From positions 239,986,198 to 240,050,197 of the forward strand of contig NC_133649.1 in NCBI RefSeq assembly GCF_009905375.1: DNA of 64,000 bases, in the 5' to 3' direction. Under the pieces are notes generated by a model that worked only from the letters and a program-made list of their open reading frames with translations, ran no database searches and had not been told where the DNA came from. This DNA is from Apium graveolens (taxonomy: Eukaryota; Streptophyta; Magnoliopsida; Apiales; Apiaceae). The translations under genes and the position numbers were made by a program. Shown here piece after piece: positions 43,434-55,435 of this stretch; the stretch's first letter is position 1; each line of letters begins with the position of its first letter.

Positions 43434-45098
43434 TGATGGATTTTAATCGCAACGGAGGCATGGTAAAACACTTTTACACATATAAAATCCAAATAAAAGC
43501 ATATAAATCGTGATTAAAACATATGAATTGATTACTAACCTTTAATAGCGATCCAAAAGCAACGATCGGAGATCCTTAGCAGCTGCTCCTCAAACGTGAA
43601 GCACTCCACCGGTATCCACTAAGAAAACGACGTTAAGGAGGAGGAGGAGGTGGAGAGAATTAGGTTTTTCTAAAATTTTTGGGTTCTGGGTTAGAATAAA
43701 AATAGGGTTTATAATAGTATATTTATAGGCAAAATTTTCAGCTGAAATTTTCCCATAAAATATTATTATTATTAACCCATTTATTATTCTCATTAATAAT
43801 TAAAACACCTTTTAATTATTAATCCTTTTTCTAAACACTTTAGAAATAATTCTCTCTCTTGATTTAATTTCCAAAAATTAAATTCTTAATTAATAATATT
43901 AAGAACTTTTCTTAATTAATTTTTTTAATCAATTAAATCTCATTTAATCAATTATTAAATTTTCCAATTATTTATTTATTTCATAAATAAATAATTATCA
44001 GCCATTATTAATTAATTCCTCCACCATTAAATCATTCTCTTTTTATGGTGTGACCCTGTAGGTTCAATATTAAGCCGGTAGTAGAAATAAATAATAATAA
44101 AACTATTTTATCATTATTTATATAAATTCTCTAATTTATTAAATATGATTAATTAATTAATCATATTTATTCTACATCGTGAGGGATACTTCTCAGCATA
44201 TCGCGACTATACGGATAATACGAATTCACTGCTTAGAATACCAAGAACCTATTCAGTGAATAGTTACCGTACAATAAACTCCTTCTACCCTATAATCTCC
44301 TGATTAAATACAAGGCATGGAACTTGTGTCAAGCCTATCTAATTTAATCATTTGCTTTCCCATTTACTATGCTTAGTTCTATGCAAATTAGAAACTCCTT
44401 TCTAATTTCATTCACTCTGGCCAGAGATTCCTGAACTAGCATAAGTGGATCAGCCTTGAACATTTGCTTCCTTCGCTGGAAGGGGTAGATCCTTTATTGA
44501 TCATACACTATCTTCGTGTACAAATTCCTATACCCAGTAGAGCCCTAATAATTGTCCCTGGAGACTAAGAACTAAACCAAAGCATAGTTCAGTGTACACA
44601 AGATGACTATGATGACCTCAAGTCTAAGGATACTTGTACAACTATCACTATGTGAATAACTGCTGACACGTGAGTGAACTCCATCAGTTGTTCAGCTGTG
44701 CGAGTCATGTTCAGTGAACTTATTCTATAATAAGCACCTACATACTAGCTATAGTGTCACCACACAAATGTCTATGAGAACAGACATCCTTCATAATAAA
44801 GCAAGCATAGTATGTACTTATCTTTGCGGATTATTAATTACCAGTTAGTAATCCTATGATCAGGAACTATTTAAGTTTAGAGTTATCATCTTTTAGGTCT
44901 CACTATTATGATCTCATCATAATCCACAAAAAGCTTTACTCTAAACTATGGTATATCTTATTTAAACACTTAAATAGATAGAGCCCGTAATAAAAACAAA
45001 ACAAGTCTTTTATTAATATCAATGAAATCAAAACAGATTACATAAAAAATTATTCCTAAATCATAATACATGATTGGACTTAGGACATATTCCTTTCA
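43434..45098 (-). repeat. Copia-D 5' LTR (1,665 bp)
   Basis: It is a direct repeat of 23216-24878 with scattered substitutions. The minus-strand TATA box lies near 43720-43728. Confidence 0.95.
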
Positions 45099-45103
45099 CA
45101 ACT
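45099..45103. repeat. Copia-D target-site duplication, right copy (CAACT)
   Basis: It matches 23211-23215. Confidence 0.93.
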
Positions 45104-48100
45104 TTTAAGAAATCTTGCACAAATTTCCAATAGTAACCGGCCCATGATAGAACTTCTTACTTTTGTTGGTGATCTGGTCTCTTTTCATTCATAGTAATTT
45201 TTAACTTCTGCTGAATCTCTTTTGATCTTCTCTACATTGACTATTTATGCTAAGAACTATATTTCATACAACTTCTTTCTTCTCCAACTTCCCAGTCATC
45301 ATTAAATACTTTGCATGGTCCTCTGTTGACTTTAAGTATCACAACTATAGCTTACCCGGATATTCCTTAAAGGTTCTGTCCATCCAGTTCAAATATTACT
45401 GGTATATTGGTTAATCCAATTAACGATACGAGAACAGTACTTAGTTCTGGAAATTATCTTTGATATATTCATAGGTTTAATCTTCAGTTGGTGAAATACC
45501 AAATCTTAAATCAATCTCATAAAAGTACTTTGCTTCCTTCGTTTGATCAAACAAATCATTGGGTTAAAGTAACAAATATTTGCTTTTGGTAGTAAACTTG
45601 TTGAGCTTTCGTTAGTCGACGCATAATCTCATACTTCCATTTTCTTATTAACAATTAGTACTGGTGCACCTTATAGGATATGCTGGGTCTAATCGCTTCT
45701 TCTTCGAATATCTCTTGCATCTACTTTGCTAACTTCCTCATTTTAACTGGTGCCATTTTGGGTAAGGCCGTAGTCACTGGCTTCGTCTCAGGCGCTAAGT
45801 CAATCGCGAGCTTCCTTTCTCTATCGAGAAGAAATATTGATAACTCATCTGGAAACATACCTTGAGACTCCTTAATTGCTATAAAATTTTCAAATTTTAT
45901 TTGCTTCTAACTTTTATTTTTCTCATAATGCTCATATTTTGATCATCATGATCATCGTTAACAAATTTCTTTACATTCTTTCTTCCTTTATACCTCATCA
46001 TATTTTCATTTGACATTTTCAGGACTCTTCAGCACAACGGTTCATCTGGGCATCACGCTTAAATAGTTGATCCATTCCTTAGAATGATGTCAAATTCTCT
46101 TATCTTAAATAATATCGATTCTTCACAAGTTATTGCCAGAAATCTCAAGTCCATCATTGGTACTCACTTATTTAACAACTACAAATTCTTGACTTGCTAG
46201 TCTTTTAATCACAACCTTATTAATTCAACAGGGTAATTCCTCTTATCAACAAAAACTTGGGAGCTAAATTATCAAGTTGCTTTCACATCTTTCAATACTT
46301 TAACGTATAAAGTATCCACGATATTCATTCACATCACCACATCCATATTCTGAATAACATGTTTTACTGGAAAATCGCAGTTTCTCGTTCTTGGAGACGT
46401 ATTCCTCATTGGAGTAGATTCCCTTGACTCTTAGTGCATCTCTGACTGGGCTAGTGATTTGCAATTTTCGTCATATGCCCTTGTTTGCTTTCCATGCGTG
46501 AGAGGTAGATGGAACTTTGCCCACTTGGTCTATAATTTGTTGATTTCTGTTAGAAAAATTCTTACAAAGAACAACGGTACAAAGAAGCAACTAGAAGGAT
46601 TCACAATTCAACAAAATTTAGAGTTAGAAAAAAAGAAGAAACAAGGATTGGAATATGAATGAGACAACCACATTGGTACTTAAGATGGCCAGTCTTTCAT
46701 ACCATTTGGCATACAGCACATGATTAGGTGGCATCCCACCCGACTTTTCATCATTCTGACAAAGTGTCTCACCATAACGCTGTTTGTCCCAATCAGAAAG
46801 CAAAACTTGAGGGAAACAATTAAATTTGAAAGGAATGCAATATCCCCCTTTTTGATATCATAGCAAAGAGTTTATTTAAGAAAAGAGGTTCATACTTATT
46901 TAAGAATCAAAAAGGAATATACATTGTAGGATTGAAGACAAGAACGATACCATTGGTCACCATCCACGTTCCACTTGTGTTCATCATTCGAGCTTGTTCG
47001 ATCATATCCCAATTATGTCATATAACAACTTCAGAGGGTACGCTAAAATAACTTCGCACATTAAGCATTATGATAGATTCTTACTTGTTAAGTCTTACGT
47101 CTCTAACATCGCACCTACACGTATAATACTTTAATAATTCGATCATAATGGCATTCCCACCAGATAACTTCGAGATTCCTCTTTTAATTTAGAATAACCA
47201 CGTACCATTCGACATAACGATCCTTTTGTAAATAATATTCTGTTTTGAGAGAGGTCTGGAAATCTTTCCGATCTTCTTCGATCACGCTCCGGCTTTTGTT
47301 AAATCAATGCATTCTTCGAACTCTGATAGTCCTAGTAATTGAATGTATAGTTACTCCGTACGCTGATTCTGTTGTAAATTTTATCAAACAATACTTGTAC
47401 TTTACTGTTAGGAATAATCAACTTCTTCCTAATCATAGGTTACTCCGTTCTCGAAATTAGCAATACTAAGTCTGAAACAGCATCCTTCCAGGCAATCCGG
47501 GCTTTCTAACAAACAAGAAACTCAAGTAGTAACTTGACAACCAATGTTTAAAAATCATTTTATTCGAAAAGGCTTTTAGAAATTTGTAAAGGAAAATCTT
47601 TGTCGAAAACTTGTTTAAAAAGTTTGGAAAATCACAAACCTGGTTGTCCTTACTATATGAGTTGGTTGTTGTCCTTCCGACCTATAACAAGGTACCAAAT
47701 TAATGGAACGATCATATAAAGGTCCATTCACTTCAATCTACCTTTTCTCCTTCATCGTATCCACTTTACCTTCCTTAATCGACGAAACTTCAATTGTTGT
47801 CGCACATTATCTTATTCGTAGCTTCACATCAAGGCTCCCATACAGGTAATACTCCCGACATTATCGTTGCAGTAGTTAAGTAGAACAAGCTATCCAATAG
47901 TCAACAAGTCTATTTCATAGAACAAATTTTGCCCGTATCACATCACATTACTACTCTACATATCACATTTATCATAGCACCATCATTTAATTCCACCAAA
48001 AATTCCAGATTTATACCTTTCTCTCTAACTCTTTCAAAATTCATCCCATAATTATTCACGGGTGGCTTAGTCACTAATGACTTCTTTTAACCCGATAACA

Positions 48101-48700
48101 GCTATCCTCTGAAACACTTAAATCTTCTCTCTAAACTTCTTTTCACCTTTATTTATATCTCAAGTGCTCACCATTTACTATAACTCTCGAATCCATCCTC
48201 GTAGGTACAATCGCTTCATAGGACAAGTTCTAAATTGGGGGTATAGAACAGGATATAAGGTAAACTAAAAAGATACACTCACAGTCGAATGTCCAGTAAA
48301 ACAAGAATAAACAGAGGGAAATTCTTGAATAGGTAATCTCGCATCAAGAGGCGGAAAAATTAGCGTTGAATAGCTTGAAGAAGTGCAACCGTTATAATAG
48401 AAGGTAATACCATTAATGCTGGTGGAGGAACAAGGTGCAAATCCAATCTAAGAGAAGATGACGATCCTCGAACGGAAAGCTCCAAATGATCAAATGACAC
48501 CGGGAAATCAAGATCCGCCATTGCCATTGTCTGGAAATCACGTCGCAAGCTGAGAATCCCGAATAGCAATATGAACCGTGCCGGAGACCTACTATACCAT
48601 CGCACTCAACCTCCCAACGTCTTATCTTTCTATTTCCTATTCCTATTCCTAACCCTCTACCCAATCCCGACAATCTAGGCTTGTTTCAGTGACTTATAAC
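45104..48700 (-). pseudogene. Gypsy-C gag, protease and reverse transcriptase, decayed
   Basis: The clearest piece is the start of the reverse transcriptase on the minus strand at about 45640-45870. It reads FPDELSIFLLDRERKLAIDL, then EEEAIRPSIS and GAPVLIVNKK, matching the gypsy-B sequence around 32230-32450. Toward 48700 the gag and leader are too mutated to delimit. A short minus frame at 48360-48673 near the primer site may be a remnant of a leader ORF. No frame is intact. Confidence 0.72.
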
Positions 48701-48718
48701 CTGTAACTCTGATACCAA
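48701..48718 (-). other. Gypsy-C primer-binding site
   Basis: On the minus strand it reads TTGGTATCAGAGTTACAG, two bases after the LTR end. TGGTATCAGAG is the initiator methionine tRNA match. Confidence 0.9.
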
Positions 48719-48720
48719 CC

Positions 48721-51700
48721 TGTGGCGCCCTCCAAACCCGGGTCAGAAGTTTGGGGTCCACAACACATGCACAATATAAACCTGTATAGGAAATGTTATT
48801 TGCAATGAACCTATTTTAAATAACTACGGATCGCAACAGGTTAAAGTATATAAACAAGCCACAATCTTAACCTTTATTACAACGTACCAGATCCCAACTA
48901 TTTTAACTTACAATTGATAATAGAATCATTCTTACAATCTGACTATCTCTATACCGTATGAAGCTTCTGCTAGCTCGATTCAACTCAACTGGAACCTTAG
49001 CCCGCACTTTGGAATGAGGAACTTCACTAGCATCCACATTCTTTTCAACTCTAAAATATATAAAAGAATCGCAAGGGTGAGCTAACTAGCTCAGCAAGTC
49101 ATAATAGTGATAACTGAAGTTAAGCAATGATCAAATGAGATGATTTCAAGGAATCAAGTTTCTTTTTAACTAATCATTAGAATTGGATATTCATTTTAAG
49201 TTTTAAAAACCAAGGTTAGGCTGCTGATCAGTCACGCACTAACCCCGAGCAAGCACACAGCACTGCTCTCATTACTGGATCCAAGGCACACATTGGCCTA
49301 ACTTGACCATTGGTATGGTCTGACCACGAATCTGGTCCACATATATATATAAACTATCTAATCCTAAAGCAGTTCAATAAGATAACAATATGATTCAATA
49401 AAACAAAATCATAATCAATGATGGTTAAACATTTGCATAAAAACGTAAGGAAACTCATGGATATCTCAAGGGTATATCAGGGTATGTATAAGAAACGGTT
49501 TTCAACGGTTTTCAGTTTGTACAAGGGTCAGGTATCAGACCTGTAATGATTTTTCAGGATATGGTTCTTTGATGTTATTAAGAATGATTGGAGTATAAAA
49601 GTTTCTGTGTTTTCAAATCATTCTCTTTCAGTGTTTGGTGTTTGGTAATTATATCTTTGAAGAGTAGTATTATATTTGTATGGTTTGGTGTCTGAGGATC
49701 AACAAAGGACGGTTTGCAAAGAATAAGGCTTACGGCTCAAGATCAAGAAATAATCAGGGTTTAAGGGTAAATAATTTGAAGCATATGCATTATAAAACAG
49801 GAGTTATGTTTAATAATAGTAACATGTTATGAAATAGTTCGAAAACATTGGTAATATATCTTGAAGAAAAGTTCAGAAATACTTGCCTTACAAGGCTTTA
49901 CAACTATTACTGATCAACTCTGAGCCGACTCTGCTGCTCAGGTTCTAACGTCCAACCACTAGATTCCATTGGATTCGACCTCGACACTCAGGTCTTTCTG
50001 TTGAAACTCTACTGAGCTCGTCGACTGATCACTATGTTATCTTTAGTCCATCGTCCACTTTCAGGTTCTCGACTATAACCTACAGGGTCGAAATACCCTA
50101 CGTTAGACGTCTAGGTATGCTTGACATATCCTCGATACTAATTCTAATTCAACGATATTCAAACCCGACTCGTAATTATTCATATTAGAATAACACAGTC
50201 AACAATTAGGGTTCACATTCTCGAAATCGATTTAGTGTTCATTTTTAGAAAATACATATACTCGTCATTTTTCAAAATTAGGGTTACTGTGTTTTGGACA
50301 AAATATACAGCACAACATACAATCAGATTTCTGTATAAAACATACATATATGTATCTACTTATACTCGCTCGACGTTCCGATAATCCTCGGTTACGCTCC
50401 CGTATTTACGTAGTTCAGTTTCCGAAAATCGGACAGCGTCTCCTTTGTTTATCGGACTACCCGTCGAAACATAAATCGACGTCTTAACTCCCAATAACAA
50501 CGCAACAATCACAAATCCAAACATCTCAAATTCATAACCCAATCACATTTAAATACGCAATCCAAGTTTCAATACAATCTTTAAATACCGGTTGAATATT
50601 TCTTATTTTGAAAATAATTTAACAAACTAAATTAATACTTTAAAATTTTAGGACTCAGAATAAACATCATAGTCCACCGTCAGCTCACGAATGTTCATCG
50701 CTGACGGCGGCATAATTCCGACGGTACCCTTACGGGTTTCCTTATCGAAATTTCACCGCTAATAAAATTCCCAGAATTCGAATAACTCAAATAACCACAG
50801 AAATTTCATTCGAATTTAATAAAATAATTCACTCAGATTTTCATCACAAATTAACGGCAATTTCAAAACCCATGGCCACGCGCACATGCACAGCTGGAGA
50901 AGAGAAAAACCAGGGCGGCAACAGAACACAGACAACACCACAATCACACAACTGGACAGCGCACATACGTATACGCATGTGTATATGTATGTACACCATC
51001 GAACTGAATAGAATAAAAGCCACAGCCGAGAACAGCGACGGCGGCCGGAGTTCGAGGGGCCGGAAAATCGAAGACAGCTGGAATCTTACCAGAAGAAACA
51101 GGGAAGGAAACAGAAAAGAAAAGGGAGACACGAGAGTCTGTGAGGGAGAGTAAGAAAAACAGAGAGAGATTTCCCCAGCAATCGAAAGTAAGAAAGAAAT
51201 TGAGAGATGAAAAATGAAAATGGGGTGGAAGAGTAGAACTGTGATCTTCTTTCTTTTTTTTTTCTCGCTTATTTAGAAGCTGCCACGTATCTGTGGCCTT
51301 AAAAAAACAAAACACGTGTCCCATATTTCCAATTGCAAGGCCCGACTTCACCCGAAATTTATAATTTAGCGAAATAAAACGCACCAAAAATAAAACTCAA
51401 CAAATCTCCAAAATAATCTTAAAATGCTATTAATATCCCGAAGTTCACAAAACATAAATTTCATAATTTAAAAATAATTTCTGAAATGCAGTATATACCC
51501 GTATTTCACATTTAACGAACCGAGGTGTACTTAAAACAGATTCAGAAAATCATGAAAATAGTCTTAAAATATTACAAATATCCCAAAATTAATAAAAACA
51601 TGAATTTTGGAATTTTAAAATGATTTTTAAAATGTACTTTATATCCGCTTTTATCAATGAAGCGGAACAACAAGCGTGTGAAATTAATCCCGAAAATTTC

Positions 51701-52144
51701 CAAAATAATTTTAAAATTCTCGGAATATTTCAAACTTAAATAAATATGAGTTTCATAATTTTTGAAGAATTCTAGAATTAAATATGGATTTTACAAATAA
51801 AAGCATTCAGAAAATCATTTAAAGATAATTAATTAATAAAATATTGATTTCTCAATTTTATAAAATCCTAAAAATAATTATTGTAATTGTAATGTCATAA
51901 AAACAATTTTAGAGACATTTCAAATATTTATGCAAATAAATTTGCACTAAATTCATTTTTTTAAAAATGCAAACAATTCAGTACACTCAATAATTAACTA
52001 CCCGAACCACCCTGTACACCATAAATCACACATAAATAATAATAAAACAACATCGAGCTGACAAAAAACTATACACATACTTTATTTATTTAACACTTCC
52101 ACAATTACATATTTAAATAATTCAAAAATATATGGGTCGTTATA
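48721..52144 (-). repeat. Gypsy-C 5' LTR (3,424 bp)
   Basis: It is a direct repeat of 17401-20819. It keeps a segment (about 50690-50770) that the other LTR has lost to a local duplication. A 60-codon frame on the minus strand (50360-50542) is repeated at 19038-19220 with one residue changed. Confidence 0.93.
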
Positions 52145-52149
52145 TTTTG
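52145..52149. repeat. Gypsy-C target-site duplication, right copy (TTTTG)
   Basis: It matches 17396-17400. Tat sequence resumes after it. Confidence 0.9.
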
Positions 52150-52174
52150 AGGCCCGAGTTAGCTTTTTTCTTCC

Positions 52175-52183
52175 TATATAAGG
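52175..52183 (+). promoter_or_regulatory. TATA box of the Tat antisense gene
   Basis: TATATAAGG lies 180 bases before the first good ATG (52364). Between them is a C/T-rich leader (52195-52360), as expected of a plant 5' untranslated region. Before gypsy-C entered, the three heat-shock elements lay about 60-170 bases upstream of it. Confidence 0.65.
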
Positions 52184-53173
52184 GTGGGAGGAGTGTGTTT
52201 TCATTCACGCTCTCCACTCTCCACTTCACATTTCTCTTCCAAACACTCTATCCTTCTCCTCTCTCAACTCTCCTCCCCTAGAAGCTTTTCTTGCAACTTC
52301 ATTATAGCCATTTCCGGCCTCCTTTTCCATCCAAGGTTTTCCAGATTCTTCCAAGCTTCATCAATGGCTGATAAGAATTCCGAGAGAGCGGCCAAAATAG
52401 CCTCGGCTTCAAAACGAGGTAAGGGTATCCAAATCCGCTCCTCTTACATGTCTTTAATAGATATGATTAACACTAGGGGGGACGGATATCCCTCCACTGC
52501 ACATCTCGACTCTTTTAATTATTGCAAGACTTGGCACAATATAGATTATGATAAGCTAAATGCACGTTATAATGTTCGTCCTCCCCTAGGTTAGTTCCAG
52601 TTTCTGGTGGCGACCGTACTTGCCACTGGAAACTCGATACTCTTTTTGTCTACACAGATGCCCTTGATGCCGGGCTTAGGTTTCCTTTTCATCCCTTCAT
52701 TCCTCACCTTCTAGCTGATTTACAAATTAACCCATGTCAGCTTCCTCCAAACGCTTGGAGGAATATTTTATGTTTTATGGTTTGCTGTCTTAGGGAAGGT
52801 TTTCCCCTATCCGTAGTTGTTTTTAGGATTGTTTTTCAATGTTACAACAGTTCTTCTGGTAATTGTGGTTGGGTCTATGTTAAACAAAGGCCCAAGTGTA
52901 AGCATATCTTCAACAGCGCCTCCATTCCCGATAATAACCAAAATTGGAGGAATAGTTTTGTCGGGTTAAGGTGGGAGAATGGCGACTGGGGCACACTCTT
53001 CAGATCTTCCTTCGGGAAGGTTAGTGATGGTAGCCTCAAATCCATTCACTTAACCCCCGAGGAAACTATCATTTATAATGAGCTTACTTGGGATGACGGT
53101 ACTACTACCAGCTGGACTCTTTTAGAGGAGTTCTCCCTCATCCATGTGGGGCTATCCTCTGTTTCTCAACTGG

Positions 53174-53255
53174 GTATTTTTCTTCCCTTCTCAATTTTAT
53201 TTAATTTCATGCATTATTGACACCACTTATTTTGTTTTTTTATCTTGTTTTGCAG
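53174..53255 (+). other. Intron 1 of the Tat antisense gene (82 bp)
   Basis: Donor GG/GTATTT and acceptor TTTTGCAG/C, with a T-rich body. Removing it keeps the reading frame and removes in-frame stops. Confidence 0.75.
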
Positions 53256-53638
53256 CTGCTAAGGAGATCAATGAGGATAATGTTCCTCCCGTTGAGGAGA
53301 CTGCCAGGATGAAGAAGGCTCGTCTTGCGGGCCTAGATACTCGAGGAAAGGCTACGGAGCCTAGCTTCTTACGGAAGCACAAGGAGCCCATGGTGGAGGT
53401 CCCAGCTGAGGGAGCTGAGGGCCATAGTGCCCCTATCACTACTGCTGCTCATGTTCATGCTGCTACGGGCGCCTTTCAGCCTCTCTGGGGATTCCGCCGA
53501 GGGGATACCGTGCTTGGATCCACGAAGCACGCATGGGATTGGTCTTACCATGGCGTAACTCCCAAGGACTTCACCGATTTGGTGGCTACTCCTGACTTGG
53601 AGAGGATCAAGCTCATGGGAGCTCAGTCCTTAGCCTCG

Positions 53639-53737
53639 GTATGATTATTTCTTGGAATTTATCTTTCTTACTTGTAGCATTCACTTGCCTTACACCTTTG
53701 TTTATTGTTTCATTTCAATCTAACGCCTATTTTCAAG
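53639..53737 (+). other. Probable intron 2 of the Tat antisense gene (99 bp)
   Basis: Donor CG/GTATGA and acceptor TTTTCAAG/G, again T-rich. The frames on either side differ by one base, so this copy has a nearby indel or uses another site. Confidence 0.5.
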
Positions 53738-54267
53738 GCGCTGTGAGGCAAGCCGAATCATGGAAGAGGGCTTCTGAAAAAGCCGACAATGCCCTTAGGA
53801 GGCAGCAGAAGAAGTATGATGCTCTAGAGAGGAAGTTCAAGTGTAAGGAGGAAGAGCTCAGAGAGTCTAACGCCGAGCTGGTGGTGCTTCGGGCCGAGAA
53901 AGATAAGGCGATTGATAACTATCTTGACTCGGAGGAGTTTACCCAGTCCATGAGGGTAAGGGACGACTCAGTCTTTCCAGGGTTTTTTAGGACTGGTTGG
54001 GACACGGCCCTTGGGACCGTGAACGAGGCTTGTCCTGATATTAACCCGGCGGACTATGTTTGTCCTGATAACGAGGCTTTGCTGCAGAGGTTTCGTACCC
54101 GAGTAGTTGTCTTGGATCGTATCCCTCAGGACCCGCTTCTTCCTCCTCCCGAGTCGTCTTCCAGACCTGCTGATGATGACAGCTCTTCCTCCTCCGATAC
54201 GACAGAGACTTCGAGCGAGGGTAGAGGAGATGATGATATGGATGCCAAGGGCACCTCTGCTCCTTAG

Positions 54268-54592
54268 AGCTTTTTCAGCCCTGCGCGACTTATTAATTTT
54301 ATTTTGTCTTTGAGATTTCGTCTATCAGTCTTTATATTATTGATTCGAACTACTTTTATATATCGAGCTTTATGCTTTAATTTTATGCACTTAATTTACT
54401 TGCCATGTCATAGAGACTAAAATATACTTTGAAAACTTTCTAAATTTCACGAATTGCTGGGATTCATCCTTTACACAGGTCTTAAAAAACCTTAAAACAA
54501 AACTAAAATATGTAAATCCTAAGCAAGCAAAGCTTCAAGGTGCTTTTCAACCTACTTGTTATCTTGACAAGTGAGAATCATTCTCAATCGTT
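54268..54592. other. Convergent 3' region between Tat pol and the antisense gene
   Basis: These 325 AT-rich bases separate the stop of the antisense gene from the pol stop on the other strand. No ORF or repeat is visible. Both transcripts probably end here. Confidence 0.6.
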
Positions 54593-55435
54593 TCATACAT
54601 AATAAACCTTTAGGTTTTGTGCATGCCAAGTTCTAGGGACTTCAAAACCATCCATAGTCTCCAGCTTGTAGGTTCCTCTACCTTGAACACTCTTGACCTT
54701 GTATGGCCCTTCCCAATTTGGGGCAAGCTTCCCTTTCTTCCCTACACCAGAAGCTTCTACCTTTCTCAAGACTAAGTCACCCTATTTGAAGAACCTTTCT
54801 TTAACTCTTAGGTTGTAGTAAAATGAAGCCTTTTTCTGATATTCCACTATCTTCGCATGTGCCTCATCTCGCACTTCATCAATTAGATCCAGGGCTAACC
54901 TTTGCCCTTCCTCATTCTCCTCAGCATTGAAAGCTTGAATCTTGGGGGAAGAATGTGATATCTCTACAGGAACAACCGCTTCTGCCCCATATGCTAACAT
55001 GAAGGGAGTTGCTCCAGTCGTGACTCTACAGGTAGTCCTATAGGCCCATAGTATTGGGAGTATTTCATCCACCCAGTTATTCCTCGACTTCCCGATCCTC
55101 TTCTTAAGTCCATCCAGGATTATTCGATTCGCCACTTCCGCTTGCCCATTGGCTTGCGGGTGAGCCACAGAGGTGAATCATAACTCAATTTCATTCTCCT
55201 CACAATACTTCTTGAATTCCTCATTGTAGAATTGTGTTCCATTGTCAGTGACTAGGATGCGGGGAATTCCATACCGGCACTTAATATTTTCCCACATGAA
55301 TTGTGCAACCTGCTTAGTTGTGATTTTGACCAAAGGCTTGGCTTCAATCCACTTAGTAAAATAATCAATGGCTACAATCAGGAACTTCCTTTGTGCCGAG
55401 GCCATGGGAAAGGCCCCAGTATATCCATTCCCCAC
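54593..55435 (-). pseudogene. Tat integrase
   Basis: The minus-strand frame runs from FLIVAIDYFTKWIEAKP through TDNGTQF to EIEL, then a TGA at 55178-55180. It resumes in frame with AHPQANGQAEVANR to a TAG at 54782-54784. It then continues in frame (GDLVLRKVEASG) to TGA at 54593-54595. The first catalytic aspartate lies just upstream in the neighbouring frame (MDILGPFP, about 55420). Both stops are single-base nonsense changes. Integrates element DNA. Confidence 0.88.

Larger units (their letters stand above)
23216..45098 (-). mobile_element. Copia-D: non-autonomous Ty1/copia element, minus strand
   Basis: LTRs of about 1.66 kb at 23216-24878 and 43434-45098 flank a primer site (43413-43433), a long structured leader, gag, protease, integrase and a damaged reverse transcriptase. 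TSD CAACT is perfect. Removing the nested gypsy-B leaves about 8.05 kb. Two segments of the reverse transcriptase/RNase H region are missing, and the same two are missing in D' (60147 on), so this family spread in trans. I could not assign it to a named copia lineage. Confidence 0.93.
17401..52144 (-). mobile_element. Gypsy-C: degenerate chromovirus with 3.4-kb LTRs
   Basis: Two long direct repeats (17401-20819 and 48721-52144) flank the primer site next to the right LTR and the polypurine tract next to the left LTR, so it is a minus-strand element. TSD TTTTG lies on both sides. Without the copia-D insertion it would be about 12.9 kb. All coding sequence is decayed. Copia-D entered between the reverse transcriptase and RNase H coding regions. 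Confidence 0.93.
52364..54267 (+). pseudogene. Tat antisense gene: spliced ORF of the 'putative gypsy-type transposon' protein family
   Basis: The gene runs opposite to Tat gag-pol and converges with pol (stops 326 bases apart). Start ATG 52364 (MADKNSERAAKI). A single-base frame slip near 52585-52594 links it to the frame ending at 53173. The part from DALDAGLRFPFHPF through LPPNAWRNIL and SQL resembles the plant family annotated as putative gypsy-type transposon (Pfam Transposase_28). Intron 1 (53174-53255) is GT-AG and phase 1, and it joins SQL to AAKEINE in frame. A second likely intron (53639-53737) ends TTTTCAAG, but the frames on its two sides do not agree, so an indel is present. The last exon (to TAG at 54267) is a coiled coil with a Ser/acidic tail. 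The intact protein would be about 570 residues. Function unknown; despite the family name I see no transposase active site. Confidence 0.7.

Noticed and set aside
48360..48673. Intact gag or leader gene of gypsy-C
   Set aside because: Two overlapping short frames without a Gag motif in a decayed element. At most a remnant.
52364..54267. DNA transposase or host gene
   Set aside because: The family name includes 'transposase', but no catalytic acidic triad is visible. The gene lies inside Tat in a place where extra ORFs are known in this lineage.
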